From Pseudomonas sp. VD-NE ins (GTDB lineage Bacteria > Pseudomonadota > Gammaproteobacteria > Pseudomonadales > Pseudomonadaceae): 64,000 bases of DNA. The notes beneath the pieces are model-generated. The model saw nothing but the letters and a program-made list of their open reading frames with translations, was not told the DNA's origin and ran no database searches. The stretch is from NCBI RefSeq assembly GCF_031882575.1, contig NZ_CP134772.1, forward strand, positions 4,111,001 to 4,175,000, in the 5' to 3' direction. Of the stretch, positions 20,864-35,300 are shown in pieces (positions within the stretch are counted from its first letter, which is position 1; each line of letters begins with the position of its first letter). The translations under genes and the position numbers were made by a program.

Positions 20864-21028
20864 CCCCTCACCCTAGCCCTCTCCCGGAGGGAGAAGGGAC
20901 TGACCGAGGTGTTTGGCAGAGCTACGTCGAAGTGAAATACCGAGTCGAACTCAGATTTTGAAAAGCCCAAAAATCGGCTCCCTCTCCCTCGGGAGAGGGC
21001 CGGGCGGACGGCGTTCCGATGAGGGGCG
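20864..21028 (+). repeat. Interspersed repeat, copy 2 (full length)
   Basis: Same order of blocks as copy 1, longer: it runs on through CTCCCTCTCCCTCGGGAGAG to GATGAGGG. Its outer ends CCCTCACC and GATGAGGG are near-inverse, which suggests the boundaries of a unit of about 165 bases. Confidence 0.8.
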
Positions 21029-21410
21029 AATCCACCACCGAACAAAAGCCGAACACCCGCTCTTCACCACTCAATAGGCCGAGTGTCAGCTCGCCTGCTC
21101 TTGATCTTGATCTGTAAGGCGACGTCGGAAGGCTGAGTGGAGGGATTGATCCGGGCGTGGGAGCGCAGCGACCGTTTGGCGAAGCCAAACACAGCGAGAG
21201 GAGGTGCAGCGAAGCAAACCGTAGGCGCTGCGCCCGGATCGATCCCGCAGCGAAGGAACCCCGAGCCTCAGCGAGCGGGCCGCACGCAGGAGCAAGCCTT
21301 TTGGGTTACCTTTTCGGCGTTTGGAAAAGGTGACCCGCCGTAAGGGCGGAACCCTAAGCCGCCGTTACCGCAGCAACGGATATACACCCAAAACCCAAAA
21401 ACCCCAGACA

Positions 21411-21436
21411 ACAAAAAAGGCGCCCGAAGGCGCCCT
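21411..21436 (-). terminator. Intrinsic terminator of clpA
   Basis: Read on the minus strand: GGGCGCC-TTC-GGGCGCC followed by TTTTTTG, about 16 bases after the clpA stop. Confidence 0.88.
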
Positions 21437-21451
21437 CTTGATCCAAGGCCG

Positions 21452-23722
21452 TCAGGCCATTTCTGCAGTGGTCTCGAAGTCAAACGTCAACTCACCATCC
21501 TTGATGTCGATGTGCACCACACCGCCATGCTCGGCCAGCTCGCCAAACAGAATCTCCTCCGCCAACGGACGCTTGATCTTGTCCTGGATCAGACGTGCCA
21601 TCGGACGTGCACCCATCGCCGAGTCATAACCACCCGCCGCCAGCCAACTCCGCGCGGCATCAGTGACCTCAAGCAGCACACGCTTGTCTTCCAGCTGCGC
21701 CTGAAGCTCGGTAAGGAACTTGTCCACCACACTTTTGATGACCTCATGACTGAGGCGACCAAACTGGATAATGGTGTCCAGACGGTTACGGAACTCCGGC
21801 GTGAAGCTTTTCTTGATCACTTCCATCGCATCAGACGAGTGGTCCTGATGGGTGAAACCGATCGAAGCACGCGCCGCCGTTTCGGCACCGGCGTTGGTAG
21901 TCATGATCACGATCACGTTGCGGAAGTCCGCCTTGCGCCCGTTGTTGTCGGTCAGCGTACCGTGGTCCATTACCTGCAGCAGCAGGTTGAAGACTTCCGG
22001 ATGCGCCTTCTCGATTTCGTCGAGGAGCAATACGCAGTGCGGCTGCTTGGTGATCGCTTCGGTCAACAGACCGCCCTGATCGAAACCAACATACCCAGGA
22101 GGCGCACCGATCAGACGCGATACGGTGTGACGCTCCATGTACTCGGACATGTCGAAGCGAACCAGCTCGATCCCCAACGCCTTGGCCAATTGCCGCGCAG
22201 CCTCGGTTTTACCGACACCGGTCGGACCTGCGAACAGGAACGAACCGACTGGCTTGTCAGGCGACTTCAGGCCGGCACGCGATAGCTTGATCGCAGTCGA
22301 CAGCGAATCGATCGCCGCGTCCTGACCAAACACCGTCAGCTTCAGGTCACGCTCCAGGTTACGCAGCAGCTCCTTGTCGGAACTGGTGACGTGCTTAGGC
22401 GGAATCCGCGCGATTTTCGCCACGATGTCTTCTACCTGCGGCACTTCAATGCGCTTCACGCGTTTTTCGACCGGTTGCAGACGCTGGTAGGCACCCGCCT
22501 CGTCGATCACGTCGATGGCCTTGTCCGGCATGTGCCGGTCATTGATGTAACGCGACGCCAGTTCAGCAGCGGCGCGCAACGACTCATCGCTGTATTCGAT
22601 GTTGTGGTGCTGCTCGAAACGCCCTTTCAGGCCGCGCAGGATACCGATGGTGTCTTCCACCGACGGCTCGACGACATCAACCTTCTGGAAGCGTCGCGCC
22701 AAGGCACGATCCTTCTCGAAGATGCCGCGGAATTCCTGGAAAGTGGTCGAGCCGATGCAGCGAATGTCGCCAGACGACAGCAGCGGCTTGAGCAGGTTCG
22801 AGGCGTCCATCACGCCACCGGACGCAGCGCCGGCACCGATGATGGTGTGGATTTCGTCGATGAACAGGATCGCCTGCGGACGTTTTTTCAATTCATTGAG
22901 CAGCGCCTTGAAGCGCTTCTCGAAATCACCGCGATACTTGGTGCCCGCGAGCAGAGCGCCAAGATCGAGCGAATAAACAACACTGTTGGCCAGCAGATCC
23001 GGCACCTGGTTGTCGACAATGCGCTTGGCCAGACCTTCGGCAATCGCGGTTTTACCCACGCCTGCTTCACCGACCAGCAGCGGATTGTTCTTGCGTCGGC
23101 GCGCGAGAATCTGCGCGACACGCTCGACTTCCGATTCGCGGCCAACCAGCGGATCGATGCGACCCTGGCGCGCGAGTTCGTTGAGGTTGCTGGCATAAGC
23201 ATCCAGAGGATTGCCTGAAGAAGAAGACTCACCGCCCTCGTCGTCCTGCATATCTTGTTCACCTTCAGAGTGATCGCCATGCCCCGGCACTTTGGAAATG
23301 CCGTGAGCGATGTAGTTGACGACATCGATGCGCGCAACGCTCTGCTGTTTCAGCAGGAACACTGCCTGACTCTCTTGCTCACTGAAGATGGCAACCAGCA
23401 CATTGGCGCCGGTTACTTCGCGTTTGCCCGAGCTCTGTACGTGGAAAACAGCACGTTGCAGTACACGCTGGAAGCCCAGGGTTGGCTGGGTTTCACGATC
23501 TTCGTCATGAACGGGGATCAATGGCGTGGTGGAGTCGATGAACTCCTGCAGGTCATGCTTGAGTTTGTCGAGGTTTGCGCCGCAGGCACGCAAAACGGTG
23601 GCGGCAGCCTCATTGTCCAATAGGGCCAGCAAAAGGTGTTCGACGGTCATGAATTCATGACGTTTCGAACGAGCCTCCTTGAAGGCTAGATTGAGGGTGA
23701 CTTCGAGCTCGCGGTTTAACAT
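21452..23722 (-). CDS. clpA: ATP-dependent Clp protease unfoldase subunit ClpA
   Basis: A 756-residue HSP100 protein. The N-domain that docks ClpS occupies residues 1-145, D1 has Walker [15 protein letters not shown]2 has [14 protein letters not shown]. An acidic linker (about 148-170, [16 protein letters not shown]) separates N-domain and D1. It unfolds substrates for ClpP. The gene lies 30 bases downstream of clpS in the same direction. Confidence 0.98.
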   Translation of the reverse strand: MLNRELEVTLNLAFKEARSKRHEFMTVEHLLLALLDNEAAATVLRACGANLDKLKHDLQEFIDSTTPLIPVHDEDRETQPTLGFQRVLQRAVFHVQSSGKREVTGANVLVAIFSEQESQAVFLLKQQSVARIDVVNYIAHGISKVPGHGDHSEGEQDMQDDEGGESSSSGNPLDAYASNLNELARQGRIDPLVGRESEVERVAQILARRRKNNPLLVGEAGVGKTAIAEGLAKRIVDNQVPDLLANSVVYSLDLGALLAGTKYRGDFEKRFKALLNELKKRPQAILFIDEIHTIIGAGAASGGVMDASNLLKPLLSSGDIRCIGSTTFQEFRGIFEKDRALARRFQKVDVVEPSVEDTIGILRGLKGRFEQHHNIEYSDESLRAAAELASRYINDRHMPDKAIDVIDEAGAYQRLQPVEKRVKRIEVPQVEDIVAKIARIPPKHVTSSDKELLRNLERDLKLTVFGQDAAIDSLSTAIKLSRAGLKSPDKPVGSFLFAGPTGVGKTEAARQLAKALGIELVRFDMSEYMERHTVSRLIGAPPGYVGFDQGGLLTEAITKQPHCVLLLDEIEKAHPEVFNLLLQVMDHGTLTDNNGRKADFRNVIVIMTTNAGAETAARASIGFTHQDHSSDAMEVIKKSFTPEFRNRLDTIIQFGRLSHEVIKSVVDKFLTELQAQLEDKRVLLEVTDAARSWLAAGGYDSAMGARPMARLIQDKIKRPLAEEILFGELAEHGGVVHIDIKDGELTFDFETTAEMA

Positions 23723-23752
23723 AGCTTCACCTCATACCCAAGTGGTCGGCGA

Positions 23753-24136
23753 TTAACCGTCCTTCTCGATTTCACAGAGTAGCGGATGCTGGCTTTCCCT
23801 GGCGTACTGGTTGACCTGCATGGCCTTTGTCTCGGCGATGTCGCGGGTAAACACTCCACATACTGCCCGTCCTTCTGTGTGGACGGCCAGCATGACCTTG
23901 GTCGCCAGCTCGCGATTCAGGTTAAAAAACACCTCGAGCACTTCGACGACGAAATCCATCGGTGTGTAGTCATCGTTGAACAAAACCACCTTGTACATCG
24001 GCGGCGCCTGTAACGCAGGCTTTGCTTCCTGAACAGCAACGCCTGCCGAATCGTCGTCGTGCTCCTGTGGAAGATCCTTTTGGAGAAGCGGGCGATCCTG
24101 ATTGAATGTTAGTCGAATCTGGCTGATTGCATGCAT
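23753..24136 (-). CDS. clpS: ClpS adaptor of the N-end rule pathway
   Basis: A 127-residue adaptor that binds N-degron Leu, Phe, Tyr and Trp and hands them to ClpA. The flexible N-terminus (first 45 residues) precedes the core with [18 protein letters not shown] and [19 protein letters not shown]. No clear ribosome binding site is seen before ATG 24136, but the [14 protein letters not shown] start is usual for Pseudomonas. It pairs functionally with aat and bpt 4 kb away. Confidence 0.95.
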   Translation of the reverse strand: MHAISQIRLTFNQDRPLLQKDLPQEHDDDSAGVAVQEAKPALQAPPMYKVVLFNDDYTPMDFVVEVLEVFFNLNRELATKVMLAVHTEGRAVCGVFTRDIAETKAMQVNQYARESQHPLLCEIEKDG

Positions 24137-24360
24137 GGAAAGAAAGGTTCGTCAGTTGTGCAAATACAGTGGTGGGGGCGGTTGTCCACGTTTTCAACTC
24201 CGACTGCCCGGTCACCTTGACTATCGGGAAAACGGTGTTACAACCAATAGAGCCCACAGTGGGTAAAAAAGATCCGCGGAGTCAATTCTTTTAACGAATA
24301 AGATTGCGGATGAATTGGATGATACTCCAGCGATGGAGTCTGTTGCAGAGGGATTTGAGC

Positions 24361-24615
24361 ATGGCTGTCGGCAAGGTGAAATGGTTCAACAATGCCAAGG
24401 GGTACGGTTTTATCATCGAGGATGGTAAGGATGAGGACTTGTTTGCCCACTACTCGGCCATAGAAATGGACGGCTATAAAACCCTGAAGGCAGGGCAAGC
24501 CGTCAAATTCGAGATTATCCAGGGGCCAAAAGGTCTGCATGCCGTCAAAATTGGCAATGCTGTGACTGCAGAAATTGTTACAACTGCGGTCATCACGCAA
24601 ACTGTCACGGCCTGA
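24361..24615 (+). CDS. cspD: Cold shock domain protein CspD
   Basis: An 84-residue protein with the RNP-1 and RNP-2 motifs [15 protein letters not shown] and DLFAHYSAI. CspD-type proteins bind single-stranded DNA or RNA, and in E. coli CspD is stationary-phase induced and inhibits replication. The ATG at 24361 has GAGGGATTTGAGC upstream. It is divergent from clpS, the conserved order. Confidence 0.95.
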   Translation: MAVGKVKWFNNAKGYGFIIEDGKDEDLFAHYSAIEMDGYKTLKAGQAVKFEIIQGPKGLHAVKIGNAVTAEIVTTAVITQTVTA

Positions 24616-24638
24616 CCGACACCATAAATTCAGCCATA

Positions 24639-24678
24639 AAAAAACCGCCTGACTCAATGAAGAGTCAGGCGGTTTTTG
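24639..24678. terminator. Bidirectional terminator between cspD and icd
   Basis: AAAAACCGCCTGACTC and GAGTCAGGCGGTTTTT form a 16-bp stem; A and T runs on both sides serve both convergent genes. Confidence 0.93.
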
Positions 24679-24691
24679 TGTGCCCGCGTTT

Positions 24692-25948
24692 TTACATATG
24701 CGAAATCAGCGCATCGCCGAAGCCCGAAGACGAAACCAGCTTGGCCCCGTCCATCAAACGTTCGAAGTCATAAGTCACGGTCTTCGCACCAATGGCGCCG
24801 TTGGTGCCCTTGATGATCAGATCCGCCGCTTCAGTCCAGCCCATGTGGCGCAGCATCATCTCGGCCGAGAGAATCAAGGACCCCGGGTTGACCTGATCCT
24901 TGCCGGCGTACTTCGGTGCGGTACCGTGGGTGGCTTCGAACATCGCCACGGTGTCGGACAGGTTGGCGCCCGGTGCGATGCCGATACCGCCCACTTCCGC
25001 CGCCAGGGCGTCGGAAAGGTAGTCGCCGTTCAGGTTAAGGGTTGCGATCACATCGTATTCGGCCGGGCGCAGCAGAATCTGCTGGAGCATGGCGTCGGCG
25101 ATGGCATCTTTGACCACAACGTTCTTGCCGGTTTTCGGATTCTTGAACTGCATCCACGGACCACCGTCGAGCAGGGTCGCGCCGAATTCTTCGGCGGCCA
25201 CTTCGTAGGCCCACTCTTTGAAGGCACCTTCGGTGAACTTCATGATGTTGCCTTTATGCACGATGGTCAGCGAATCGCGGTCGTTATCGACCACATATTG
25301 CAGAGCCTTGCGCGCCAGGCGCTTGGTGCCTTCCAGCGAAACCGGCTTGACGCCGATGCCGCAGTTTTCGTCGAAACGGATCTTGGTGACGCCCATTTCT
25401 TCTTTAAGGAATTTGATGACTTTGGTGGCTTCCGGCGAACCGGCCTTCCACTCGATGCCGGCATAAATGTCTTCGGAGTTCTCGCGGAAGATGGTCATGT
25501 CGACGTCGCCGGGCTTTTTCACCGGGCTTGGCACGCCTTCGAACCAGCGCACCGGGCGCAGGCAGACGTACAGGTCGAGTTGCTGACGCAGAGCCACGTT
25601 CAGCGAACGGATGCCGCCACCGACTGGAGTGGTCAGCGGACCTTTGATGGAAACCACGTAATCCTTGACTGCGTCCAGGGTTTCCTGAGGCAGCCAGGTG
25701 TCCTGATCGTAAACCTGAGTGGCTTTTTCCCCGGCGTAGACTTCCATCCAGGAAATCTTGCGTTTACCGCCGTATGCCTTTTGAACTGCAGCATCGACAA
25801 CCTTGATCATCACCGGACTGATGTCGACACCAATGCCGTCACCTTCGATGAAGGGGATGATCGGGTTATCAGGAACATTGAGAGAATGGTCTGCATTGAC
25901 GGTGATTTTGTCGCCGACGGCTGGAACCTGAATCTTCTTGTAACCCAT
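24692..25948 (-). CDS. icd: NADP-dependent isocitrate dehydrogenase, dimeric type
   Basis: A 418-residue TCA cycle enzyme of the E. coli Icd class. The substrate loop with the regulatory serine is [13 protein letters not shown], and the metal/NADP part includes [19 protein letters not shown] and [13 protein letters not shown]. Because that serine is the target of AceK, flux control toward the glyoxylate shunt (aceA at 35774) is likely. ATG at 25948 with GGAG upstream is chosen over an in-frame start 23 codons earlier. It is divergent from the monomeric isozyme idh. Confidence 0.97.
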   Translation of the reverse strand: MGYKKIQVPAVGDKITVNADHSLNVPDNPIIPFIEGDGIGVDISPVMIKVVDAAVQKAYGGKRKISWMEVYAGEKATQVYDQDTWLPQETLDAVKDYVVSIKGPLTTPVGGGIRSLNVALRQQLDLYVCLRPVRWFEGVPSPVKKPGDVDMTIFRENSEDIYAGIEWKAGSPEATKVIKFLKEEMGVTKIRFDENCGIGVKPVSLEGTKRLARKALQYVVDNDRDSLTIVHKGNIMKFTEGAFKEWAYEVAAEEFGATLLDGGPWMQFKNPKTGKNVVVKDAIADAMLQQILLRPAEYDVIATLNLNGDYLSDALAAEVGGIGIAPGANLSDTVAMFEATHGTAPKYAGKDQVNPGSLILSAEMMLRHMGWTEAADLIIKGTNGAIGAKTVTYDFERLMDGAKLVSSSGFGDALISHM

Positions 25949-28655
<2,707 letters not shown>

Positions 28656-28674
28656 GGTTGTAGCGCTGTAAACG

Positions 28675-28699
28675 AACCCCGGCCCTGTGCCGGGGTTTG
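28675..28699 (+). terminator. Intrinsic terminator of idh
   Basis: AACCCCGGC-CCTGT-GCCGGGGTT stem, then TGTGTTT. Confidence 0.85.
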
Positions 28700-28729
28700 T
28701 GTTTCCGGGTTTTATGATCACCACAAAAC

Positions 28730-28824
28730 CCTGTGGGAGCTGGCTTGCCAGCGATAGCGGTGGATCAGTCACCTTCAATGCTGAATGATAGGCCGCCATC
28801 GCTGGCAAGCCAGCTCCCACAGGG
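28730..28824. repeat. REP palindrome pair
   Basis: Arms CCTGTGGGAGCTGGCTTGCC and GGCAAGCCAGCTCCCACAGG. Same type as at 9519. Confidence 0.9.
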
Positions 28825-28858
28825 ATCGGGTTCCAATATTCAAAAACGAGGACACCGC

Positions 28859-29305
28859 ATGGAATGGCTCCCCCACATCACCGTCGCTACCATCGTCGAG
28901 GACAACGGCCGCTTCCTGATGGTCGAAGAACACAAGGCCGGGCGTAACGTGCTCAACCAGCCCGCCGGCCATCTCGATCCGGGCGAAACCCTGATCGAAG
29001 CCGCCGTGCGCGAAACTCTCGAAGAAACCGGCTGGGACGTCGAGCCCACCGGCGTCATCGGCATTTACCTGTACACCGCGCCAAGCAACGGCGTGACCTA
29101 CCAGCGCGTGTGCTTCAGCGCCAAAGCCGTGCAACACCACGCGGATTATCAACTCGACGACGGCATCGTCGGCGCCAAGTGGCTGACCCGCGACGAATTA
29201 ATCACCCAACGCGACAACTGGCGCAGCGAGCTGATCATCCGCTGCATAGACGATTATCTGGCCGGTCATCACTTCAGCCTCGAACTGATCCGCCCTTCTC
29301 TTTAG
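28859..29305 (+). CDS. nudJ: Nudix hydrolase, NudJ-like
   Basis: A 148-residue Nudix protein with an intact box: GHLDPGETLIEAAVRETLEE and following TG. In the family the NudJ branch hydrolyses nucleoside tri- and diphosphates and HMP-PP. ATG at 28859 (MEWLPHITVATIVED) has GAGGACACCGC upstream. It directly precedes mnmA, the usual order, with 59 bases between. Confidence 0.88.
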   Translation: MEWLPHITVATIVEDNGRFLMVEEHKAGRNVLNQPAGHLDPGETLIEAAVRETLEETGWDVEPTGVIGIYLYTAPSNGVTYQRVCFSAKAVQHHADYQLDDGIVGAKWLTRDELITQRDNWRSELIIRCIDDYLAGHHFSLELIRPSL

Positions 29306-29364
29306 CCTTGAGGCCGCGAGCCTGCTAGAATCGCGTCCTTTTTCAAGACACTCATTGAATCCCT

Positions 29365-30489
29365 ATGCGTGATCCAGCCCCTTCTGACACATCCAAGAAG
29401 CGCGTCATTGTCGGCATGTCCGGCGGCGTGGACTCTTCCGTTTCCGCTCTCCTGCTGATCGAGCAGGGTTATGAAGTGGAAGGCCTGTTCATGAAGAACT
29501 GGGAAGAAGACGACGGAACGGAATACTGCACCGCCATGGACGACCTGGCGGATGCCCAGGCTGTCTGCGACAAGATCGGTATCAAGCTGCACACCGCCAA
29601 CTTCGCCGCCGAGTACTGGGACAACGTGTTCGAGCACTTCCTCGCCGAATACAAGGCCGGTCGCACGCCGAACCCGGACATCCTCTGCAACCGCGAGATC
29701 AAGTTCAAGGCGTTCCTCGACTACGCCATGATGCTCGGCGCCGACCTGATCGCCACAGGTCACTACGTGCGCCGCCGCGACATCGATGGCCGCACCGAAC
29801 TGCTCAAAGGCCTCGATCCGAACAAGGATCAGAGCTACTTCCTGCACGCCGTTGGCGGCGAACAGATCGCCAAGACCCTGTTCCCGGTCGGCGAACTGGA
29901 AAAGCCTGAAGTGCGTGCAATTGCCGAGAAATACGAGCTGGCCACCGCCAAGAAGAAGGATTCCACCGGGATCTGCTTCATCGGCGAGCGGCGTTTCAGC
30001 GACTTCCTCAAGCAATACCTGCCGGCGCAACCGGGCGAAATCAAGACCACCGAAGGCGACGTCATCGGCCGTCACCACGGTTTGATGTACCACACCATCG
30101 GTCAGCGTCAGGGCCTCGGTATTGGCGGCTTGAAGGACGCCGGTGATGAGCCGTGGTACGTGCTGCGCAAGGATCTGGACACCAACGAGCTGATCGTCGG
30201 CCAGGGCAACAACCATCCATGGTTGTTCTCCAGCGCCCTGCTCGCTTCGGAAATCTACTGGGTCAACCCGATCGACCTGAGCCAGCCGCTGCGCCTGACC
30301 GCGAAAGTGCGTTATCGCCAAAGCGATCAAGCCTGTACTCTGGAAAAAACCGCCAACGGCTACCGCGCCGTGTTCGATGAACCGCAACGCGCGGTGACGC
30401 CGGGCCAGTCCGTAGTGTTCTATGACGGTGAAATCTGCCTCGGCGGCGGCGTGATCGAAGTCGCCGAGCCGTGGAGCGGCCAGGCATGA
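29365..30489 (+). CDS. mnmA: tRNA 2-thiouridylase MnmA
   Basis: A 374-residue enzyme that thiolates U34 of tRNA-Lys, Glu and Gln using sulfur from TusE (tusDCBE at 6027). The PP-loop SGGVDSS is at 19-25; catalytic cysteines are Cys108 (NPDILCNR) and Cys204 (TGICFIGER). Length is normal. hflD overlaps its stop by four bases. Confidence 0.98.
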   Translation: MRDPAPSDTSKKRVIVGMSGGVDSSVSALLLIEQGYEVEGLFMKNWEEDDGTEYCTAMDDLADAQAVCDKIGIKLHTANFAAEYWDNVFEHFLAEYKAGRTPNPDILCNREIKFKAFLDYAMMLGADLIATGHYVRRRDIDGRTELLKGLDPNKDQSYFLHAVGGEQIAKTLFPVGELEKPEVRAIAEKYELATAKKKDSTGICFIGERRFSDFLKQYLPAQPGEIKTTEGDVIGRHHGLMYHTIGQRQGLGIGGLKDAGDEPWYVLRKDLDTNELIVGQGNNHPWLFSSALLASEIYWVNPIDLSQPLRLTAKVRYRQSDQACTLEKTANGYRAVFDEPQRAVTPGQSVVFYDGEICLGGGVIEVAEPWSGQA

Positions 30490-31109
30490 GCCCGACTCAG
30501 GAGCAACTGACGGCGCTCGGCGGTGTGTTTCTCGCCGCTGTACTGGTCGACCGGATCGCCAAGACCGGGCAAACCAGCGAGGCCGGCCTGAGCTGCATGC
30601 TCGGCAGCCTGCTGGTGCGCGACCCAAAGGACACGCTGGACGTCTACGGAGGCGATGACCTTAATCTGCGCGAGGGCTACCGCGCCCTGATCGGCGCCCT
30701 CGAGCGCGATCCAAGCACGCTGCAACGCGAGCCACTGCGCTACGCCCTGTCGATGCTCGGCCTGGAGCGTCAATTGGCCAAACGCAACGACATGCTCGAC
30801 ACCATCGGCAAGCGTTTGCCGCAGATTCAGTCGCAGGTCGAGCATTTCGGTCCGGCCCACGAAAACGTGGTCGCGGCTTGCGGCGCGTTGTACCAGGACA
30901 CCCTGAGCACCCTGCGCCAACGCATTCAGGTGCATGGCGACATGCGCAATCTGCAACAGCCGAGCAATGCCTCGAAGATCCGTGCCCTGCTGCTTGCCGG
31001 CATCCGTTCGGCGCGTCTGTGGCGACAGCTCGGCGGCCATCGCTGGCAGTTGGTGATCAGCCGGCGCAAGCTGCTCAAAGAGCTGTATCCGTTGATGCGC
31101 AGCGAGTAA
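30486..31109 (+). CDS. hflD: High-frequency lysogenisation protein HflD homologue
   Basis: A 207-residue helical protein of the HflD/YcfC family, located between mnmA and purB as in E. coli. HflD is a peripheral membrane protein that in E. coli modulates lambda CII; its housekeeping role is unclear. ATG at 30486 overlaps the mnmA end (ATGA). Confidence 0.93.
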   Translation: MSPTQEQLTALGGVFLAAVLVDRIAKTGQTSEAGLSCMLGSLLVRDPKDTLDVYGGDDLNLREGYRALIGALERDPSTLQREPLRYALSMLGLERQLAKRNDMLDTIGKRLPQIQSQVEHFGPAHENVVAACGALYQDTLSTLRQRIQVHGDMRNLQQPSNASKIRALLLAGIRSARLWRQLGGHRWQLVISRRKLLKELYPLMRSE

Positions 31110-31149
31110 TTCGCCCTGCAACAAAAGCTTTGTAGTCTGTAACGCGTAA

Positions 31150-32607
<1,458 letters not shown>

Positions 32608-32629
32608 TCGACCGCTTGATCCGTTTGAG

Positions 32630-32655
32630 ACGCCCGGCCGCGCCGGGCGTTTTTA
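32630..32655 (+). terminator. Intrinsic terminator of purB
   Basis: ACGCCCGGC-CGC-GCCGGGCGT stem, then TTTTATT. Confidence 0.9.
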
Positions 32656-32693
32656 TTCCCGTCTGAAAAGTGCTTTTTTTCAATAGGTTACAT

Positions 32694-33863
32694 ATGAATT
32701 CCGATATTCCTCTTCAACTTCTGGGCGGCCTCACAGCACGCGAATTCCTGCGCGACTACTGGCAGAAAAAGCCGCTGCTGATCCGTCAGGCGATTCCTGA
32801 CTTCGAAAGCCCGATCGACGCCGACGAACTGGCCGGCCTGGCCCTGGAAGAAGAAGTCGAATCGCGCCTGGTGATCGAGCATGGCGAGCGCCCATGGGAA
32901 CTGCGTCGCGGCCCGTTCGCTGAAGACGAATTCAGCAAATTGCCGGAAAAAGAGTGGACCCTGCTGGTTCAGGCCGTCGACCAATTCGTCCCGGAAGTCA
33001 GCGAGCTGCTGGAAAACTTCCGCTTCCTGCCAAGCTGGCGCGTCGACGACGTGATGATCAGCTTCGCCGCTCCCGGTGGCAGCGTTGGTCCGCACTTCGA
33101 TAACTACGACGTGTTCCTGCTGCAAGGCCACGGCAAGCGCAACTGGAAAATCGGCCAGATGTGCGATTCCGAGAGCCCGCTGCTGCAACACGCAGACCTG
33201 CGCATCCTCGCTGAATTCCACGAGACTGAAGAATGGGTACTGGAACCGGGCGACATGCTCTACCTGCCGCCGCGCTTGGCGCACTGCGGTGTCGCGGTCG
33301 ATAACTGCATGACCTACTCGGTCGGCTTCCGCGCACCAAGCGCTTCCGAAGTACTGACTCACTTCACCGACTTCCTCAGCCAGTTCCTGACTGACGAAGA
33401 GCGCTACACCGATGCCGATGCACAGCCAGCAGCCGATCCGCACCAGATTCAACACGACGCACTGGATCGTCTGAAAGCGCTGCTCGCCGAACACATGAGC
33501 GACGAGCGCCTGCTGCTGACCTGGTTCGGCCAGTACATGACCGAGCCGCGTTACCCGGAACTGGTGGCCGGCCCGGAAGAAATCGAAGAAGAAGATTTCC
33601 TCGCGGCCCTGCAGGATGGCGCCATTCTGATCCGCAACCCGAGTGCGCGTCTGGCCTGGTCGGAAGTCGATGACGACCTGCTGCTGTTCGCCAGCGGCCA
33701 GAGCCGTTACCTGCCGGGCAAACTGCGCGAACTGCTGAAGCTGATCTGCGCCGCCGACGCCCTGCACACCGACAACCTCGGTGAGTGGCTGAACGACGAA
33801 GACGCTTGCGGCCTGCTGTGCCAGCTGGTCAAGCAAGGGAGCCTGGGGTTCGCTGATGAATAA
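32694..33863 (+). CDS. roxA: Ribosomal protein L16 arginine hydroxylase RoxA (YcfD)
   Basis: A 389-residue cupin-4/JmjC 2-oxoglutarate oxygenase that hydroxylates an arginine of ribosomal protein uL16. The iron triad is His134-x-Asp136 (PHFDNYDVF) and His197 (RLAHCG). The C-terminal dimerisation and winged-helix parts complete the normal length. ATG at 32694 is used. It overlaps the next acetyltransferase by eight bases. Confidence 0.93.
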   Translation: MNSDIPLQLLGGLTAREFLRDYWQKKPLLIRQAIPDFESPIDADELAGLALEEEVESRLVIEHGERPWELRRGPFAEDEFSKLPEKEWTLLVQAVDQFVPEVSELLENFRFLPSWRVDDVMISFAAPGGSVGPHFDNYDVFLLQGHGKRNWKIGQMCDSESPLLQHADLRILAEFHETEEWVLEPGDMLYLPPRLAHCGVAVDNCMTYSVGFRAPSASEVLTHFTDFLSQFLTDEERYTDADAQPAADPHQIQHDALDRLKALLAEHMSDERLLLTWFGQYMTEPRYPELVAGPEEIEEEDFLAALQDGAILIRNPSARLAWSEVDDDLLLFASGQSRYLPGKLRELLKLICAADALHTDNLGEWLNDEDACGLLCQLVKQGSLGFADE

Positions 33864-34281
33864 AATTCGCGTTCGTGTCGCAGACTGGCAGAAGGACATC
33901 GCCGAGATCCGGCGCATTCGTGAAACGGTGTTCATCGCCGAGCAATCGGTGCCACCTGAGCTGGAATGGGACGCGGACGACGCGACCGCCGTACATTTTC
34001 TGGCGTTTGAAGGCGACTTTCCGATCGGTACTGCGCGCTTGCTGCCTGATGGGCATATCGGCCGGGTTTCGGTGCTGAAAGACTGGCGCGGCATGAAGGT
34101 CGGTGATGCGCTGATGCAAGCGGTGATTGCCGAAGCTGAAGAGCGTGGCTTGAAGCAGCAGATGCTCAGTGCACAGGTGCAGGCCACGGCGTTCTATGAG
34201 CGCTTGGGTTTCAGCCTGGTCAGCGAGGAATTCCTCGAGGCCGGGATTCCGCATGTCGACATGGTTCGGCATTCGGCATAA
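33856..34281 (+). CDS. GNAT family N-acetyltransferase
   Basis: A 141-residue acetyltransferase of the YjcF/ElaA-like type (VFIAEQSVPPELEWD, then GRVSVLKDWRGMKVGDALM as the acetyl-CoA loop). It overlaps roxA by eight bases, so the two are translated from one message. Substrate unknown; linkage to a ribosomal oxygenase is suggestive but not informative. Confidence 0.88.
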   Translation: MNKIRVRVADWQKDIAEIRRIRETVFIAEQSVPPELEWDADDATAVHFLAFEGDFPIGTARLLPDGHIGRVSVLKDWRGMKVGDALMQAVIAEAEERGLKQQMLSAQVQATAFYERLGFSLVSEEFLEAGIPHVDMVRHSA

Positions 34282-34306
34282 GACCGAGTTGCTGCCTTCG
34301 TCGGAA

Positions 34307-34408
34307 CGCCGCCCGGAGCAGGCTCGCTCCCACACTGGACCTGTGCCTGACGCACAATTTGTGTCCGCTGGAGATCTACTGTGGGAGCGAGCCTGCTCGC
34401 GAAGAGGC
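34307..34408. repeat. REP palindrome pair, one arm diverged
   Basis: Left arm GGAGCAGGCTCGCTCCCACA, right arm TGTGGGAGCGAGCCTGCTCG. The left arm ends in CGCCGCCCGGAGCA instead of CTTTCGCGAGCA; the same variant occurs at 57152. Confidence 0.85.
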
Positions 34409-34427
34409 CCACAAGAACACCACAAAC

Positions 34428-34459
34428 CGCCCCGACATCAACCGATGCCGGGGCGTTTT
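34428..34459 (+). terminator. Intrinsic terminator
   Basis: CGCCCCGACATC and GATGCCGGGGCG form a stem with one bulged position around AACC, then TTTTG. It would end the roxA-GNAT transcript. Confidence 0.75.
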
Positions 34460-34538
34460 GCTGTCTACGATTCAACTTGGCCCACCCAAGGCCGACAAAC
34501 TGGCAATATCAAGCCTTTAGAAAGCGGAGATAACGGAC

Positions 34539-35300
34539 ATGTCCCTACGCACCCTGCTCACCACCCTGCTGCTCGGTTGCAGTTTTTCGGTGATGGCAGC
34601 CACAGAAATCGTGCCTCTCAATTACCGCACCAGCGCCGACATGCTGCCGATGGCACAAGACTTCCTCGGCAAGGACGGTCAGGTCAGCGCCTACGGCAAC
34701 CAACTGATCATCAAGGCCGAGCCGGACAAGATTCAGGAACTCAAGGCACTGATCACCCAACTGGACACCGCGCCGAAACGCCTGCTGATTACCGTCGACA
34801 CTAACGAAAACAACGGCCGTGGCGACGAAGGTTATTCGGTCAACGGCGCGCAGCCGAACCAGACCCGCATCATCAGCCGCAGCACCGCCAGTCGCGACGG
34901 CGGCGTGCAGCAGGTGCAGGCCACCGACGGCATGCCGGCGCTGATTCAAGTCGGCCAGAGCGTGCCGATCACCAGCAGCCAGAGTAATTCCTACGGCGAC
35001 TACAGTAGCCAGACCCAATATCGCAACGTCACCCAGGGTTTCTATGTCACCGCCAGCGTTACCGGCGACATCGTTCACCTGGCGATCAGTACCAACCGTG
35101 ACCGCATGAGCCAGGAACGTCCCGATGTAGTGAACGTGCAAAGCACCGACACAACTGTCAGCGGGCGCCTCGGCGAATGGATCACCCTCGCCGGCGTCAA
35201 TCGCCAGACTCAGGCAGACAAACAGGGCCTGACCCGCAGCTACTCGACTCAAGGCCGGGATGACATGACCTTGCGAGTGAAAGTCGACGCCCTGGACTAA
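34539..35300 (+). CDS. Exported secretin N-domain protein
   Basis: A 253-residue periplasmic protein. The signal peptide MSLRTLLTTLLLGCSFSVMA is followed by a secretin N0/N1-like ring-building domain (VPLNYRTSADMLPMAQDFLG, NQLIIKAEPDKIQELKALIT, QLDTAPKRLLITV). The rest is polar beta-rich sequence with many Ser, Gln and Asn and no outer-membrane secretin barrel. Orphan proteins of this kind occur in Pseudomonas; the partner machine is unknown. The gene stands alone between two terminator-like structures. Confidence 0.82.
   Translation: MSLRTLLTTLLLGCSFSVMAATEIVPLNYRTSADMLPMAQDFLGKDGQVSAYGNQLIIKAEPDKIQELKALITQLDTAPKRLLITVDTNENNGRGDEGYSVNGAQPNQTRIISRSTASRDGGVQQVQATDGMPALIQVGQSVPITSSQSNSYGDYSSQTQYRNVTQGFYVTASVTGDIVHLAISTNRDRMSQERPDVVNVQSTDTTVSGRLGEWITLAGVNRQTQADKQGLTRSYSTQGRDDMTLRVKVDALD

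Larger units (their letters stand above)
20393..21420. repeat. Gene-free composite element with long inverted arms
   Basis: About 1 kb between infA and clpA without a credible gene. The two ends are imperfect inverted copies: the left arm (about 20393-20640) carries GTGTATATCCGTTGCTGCGG, TCACCTTTTCCAAACGCCGA and AAAAGGTAACCCAAAAGGCT in order, and the right arm (about 21195-21420) carries their reverse complements in the opposite order, including CGGCGTTTGGAAAAGGTGAC. The centre holds two tandem copies of a GC-rich repeat. Short open frames are low-complexity and unconvincing. I have seen similar sequence in other Pseudomonas intergenic regions but cannot name it; it may be a non-autonomous mobile element. 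Confidence 0.75.

Noticed and set aside
20355..21451. tRNA gene between infA and clpA
   Set aside because: I looked for a T-arm and CCA-type 3' end in both strands and found none; only the inverted-arm element is there.
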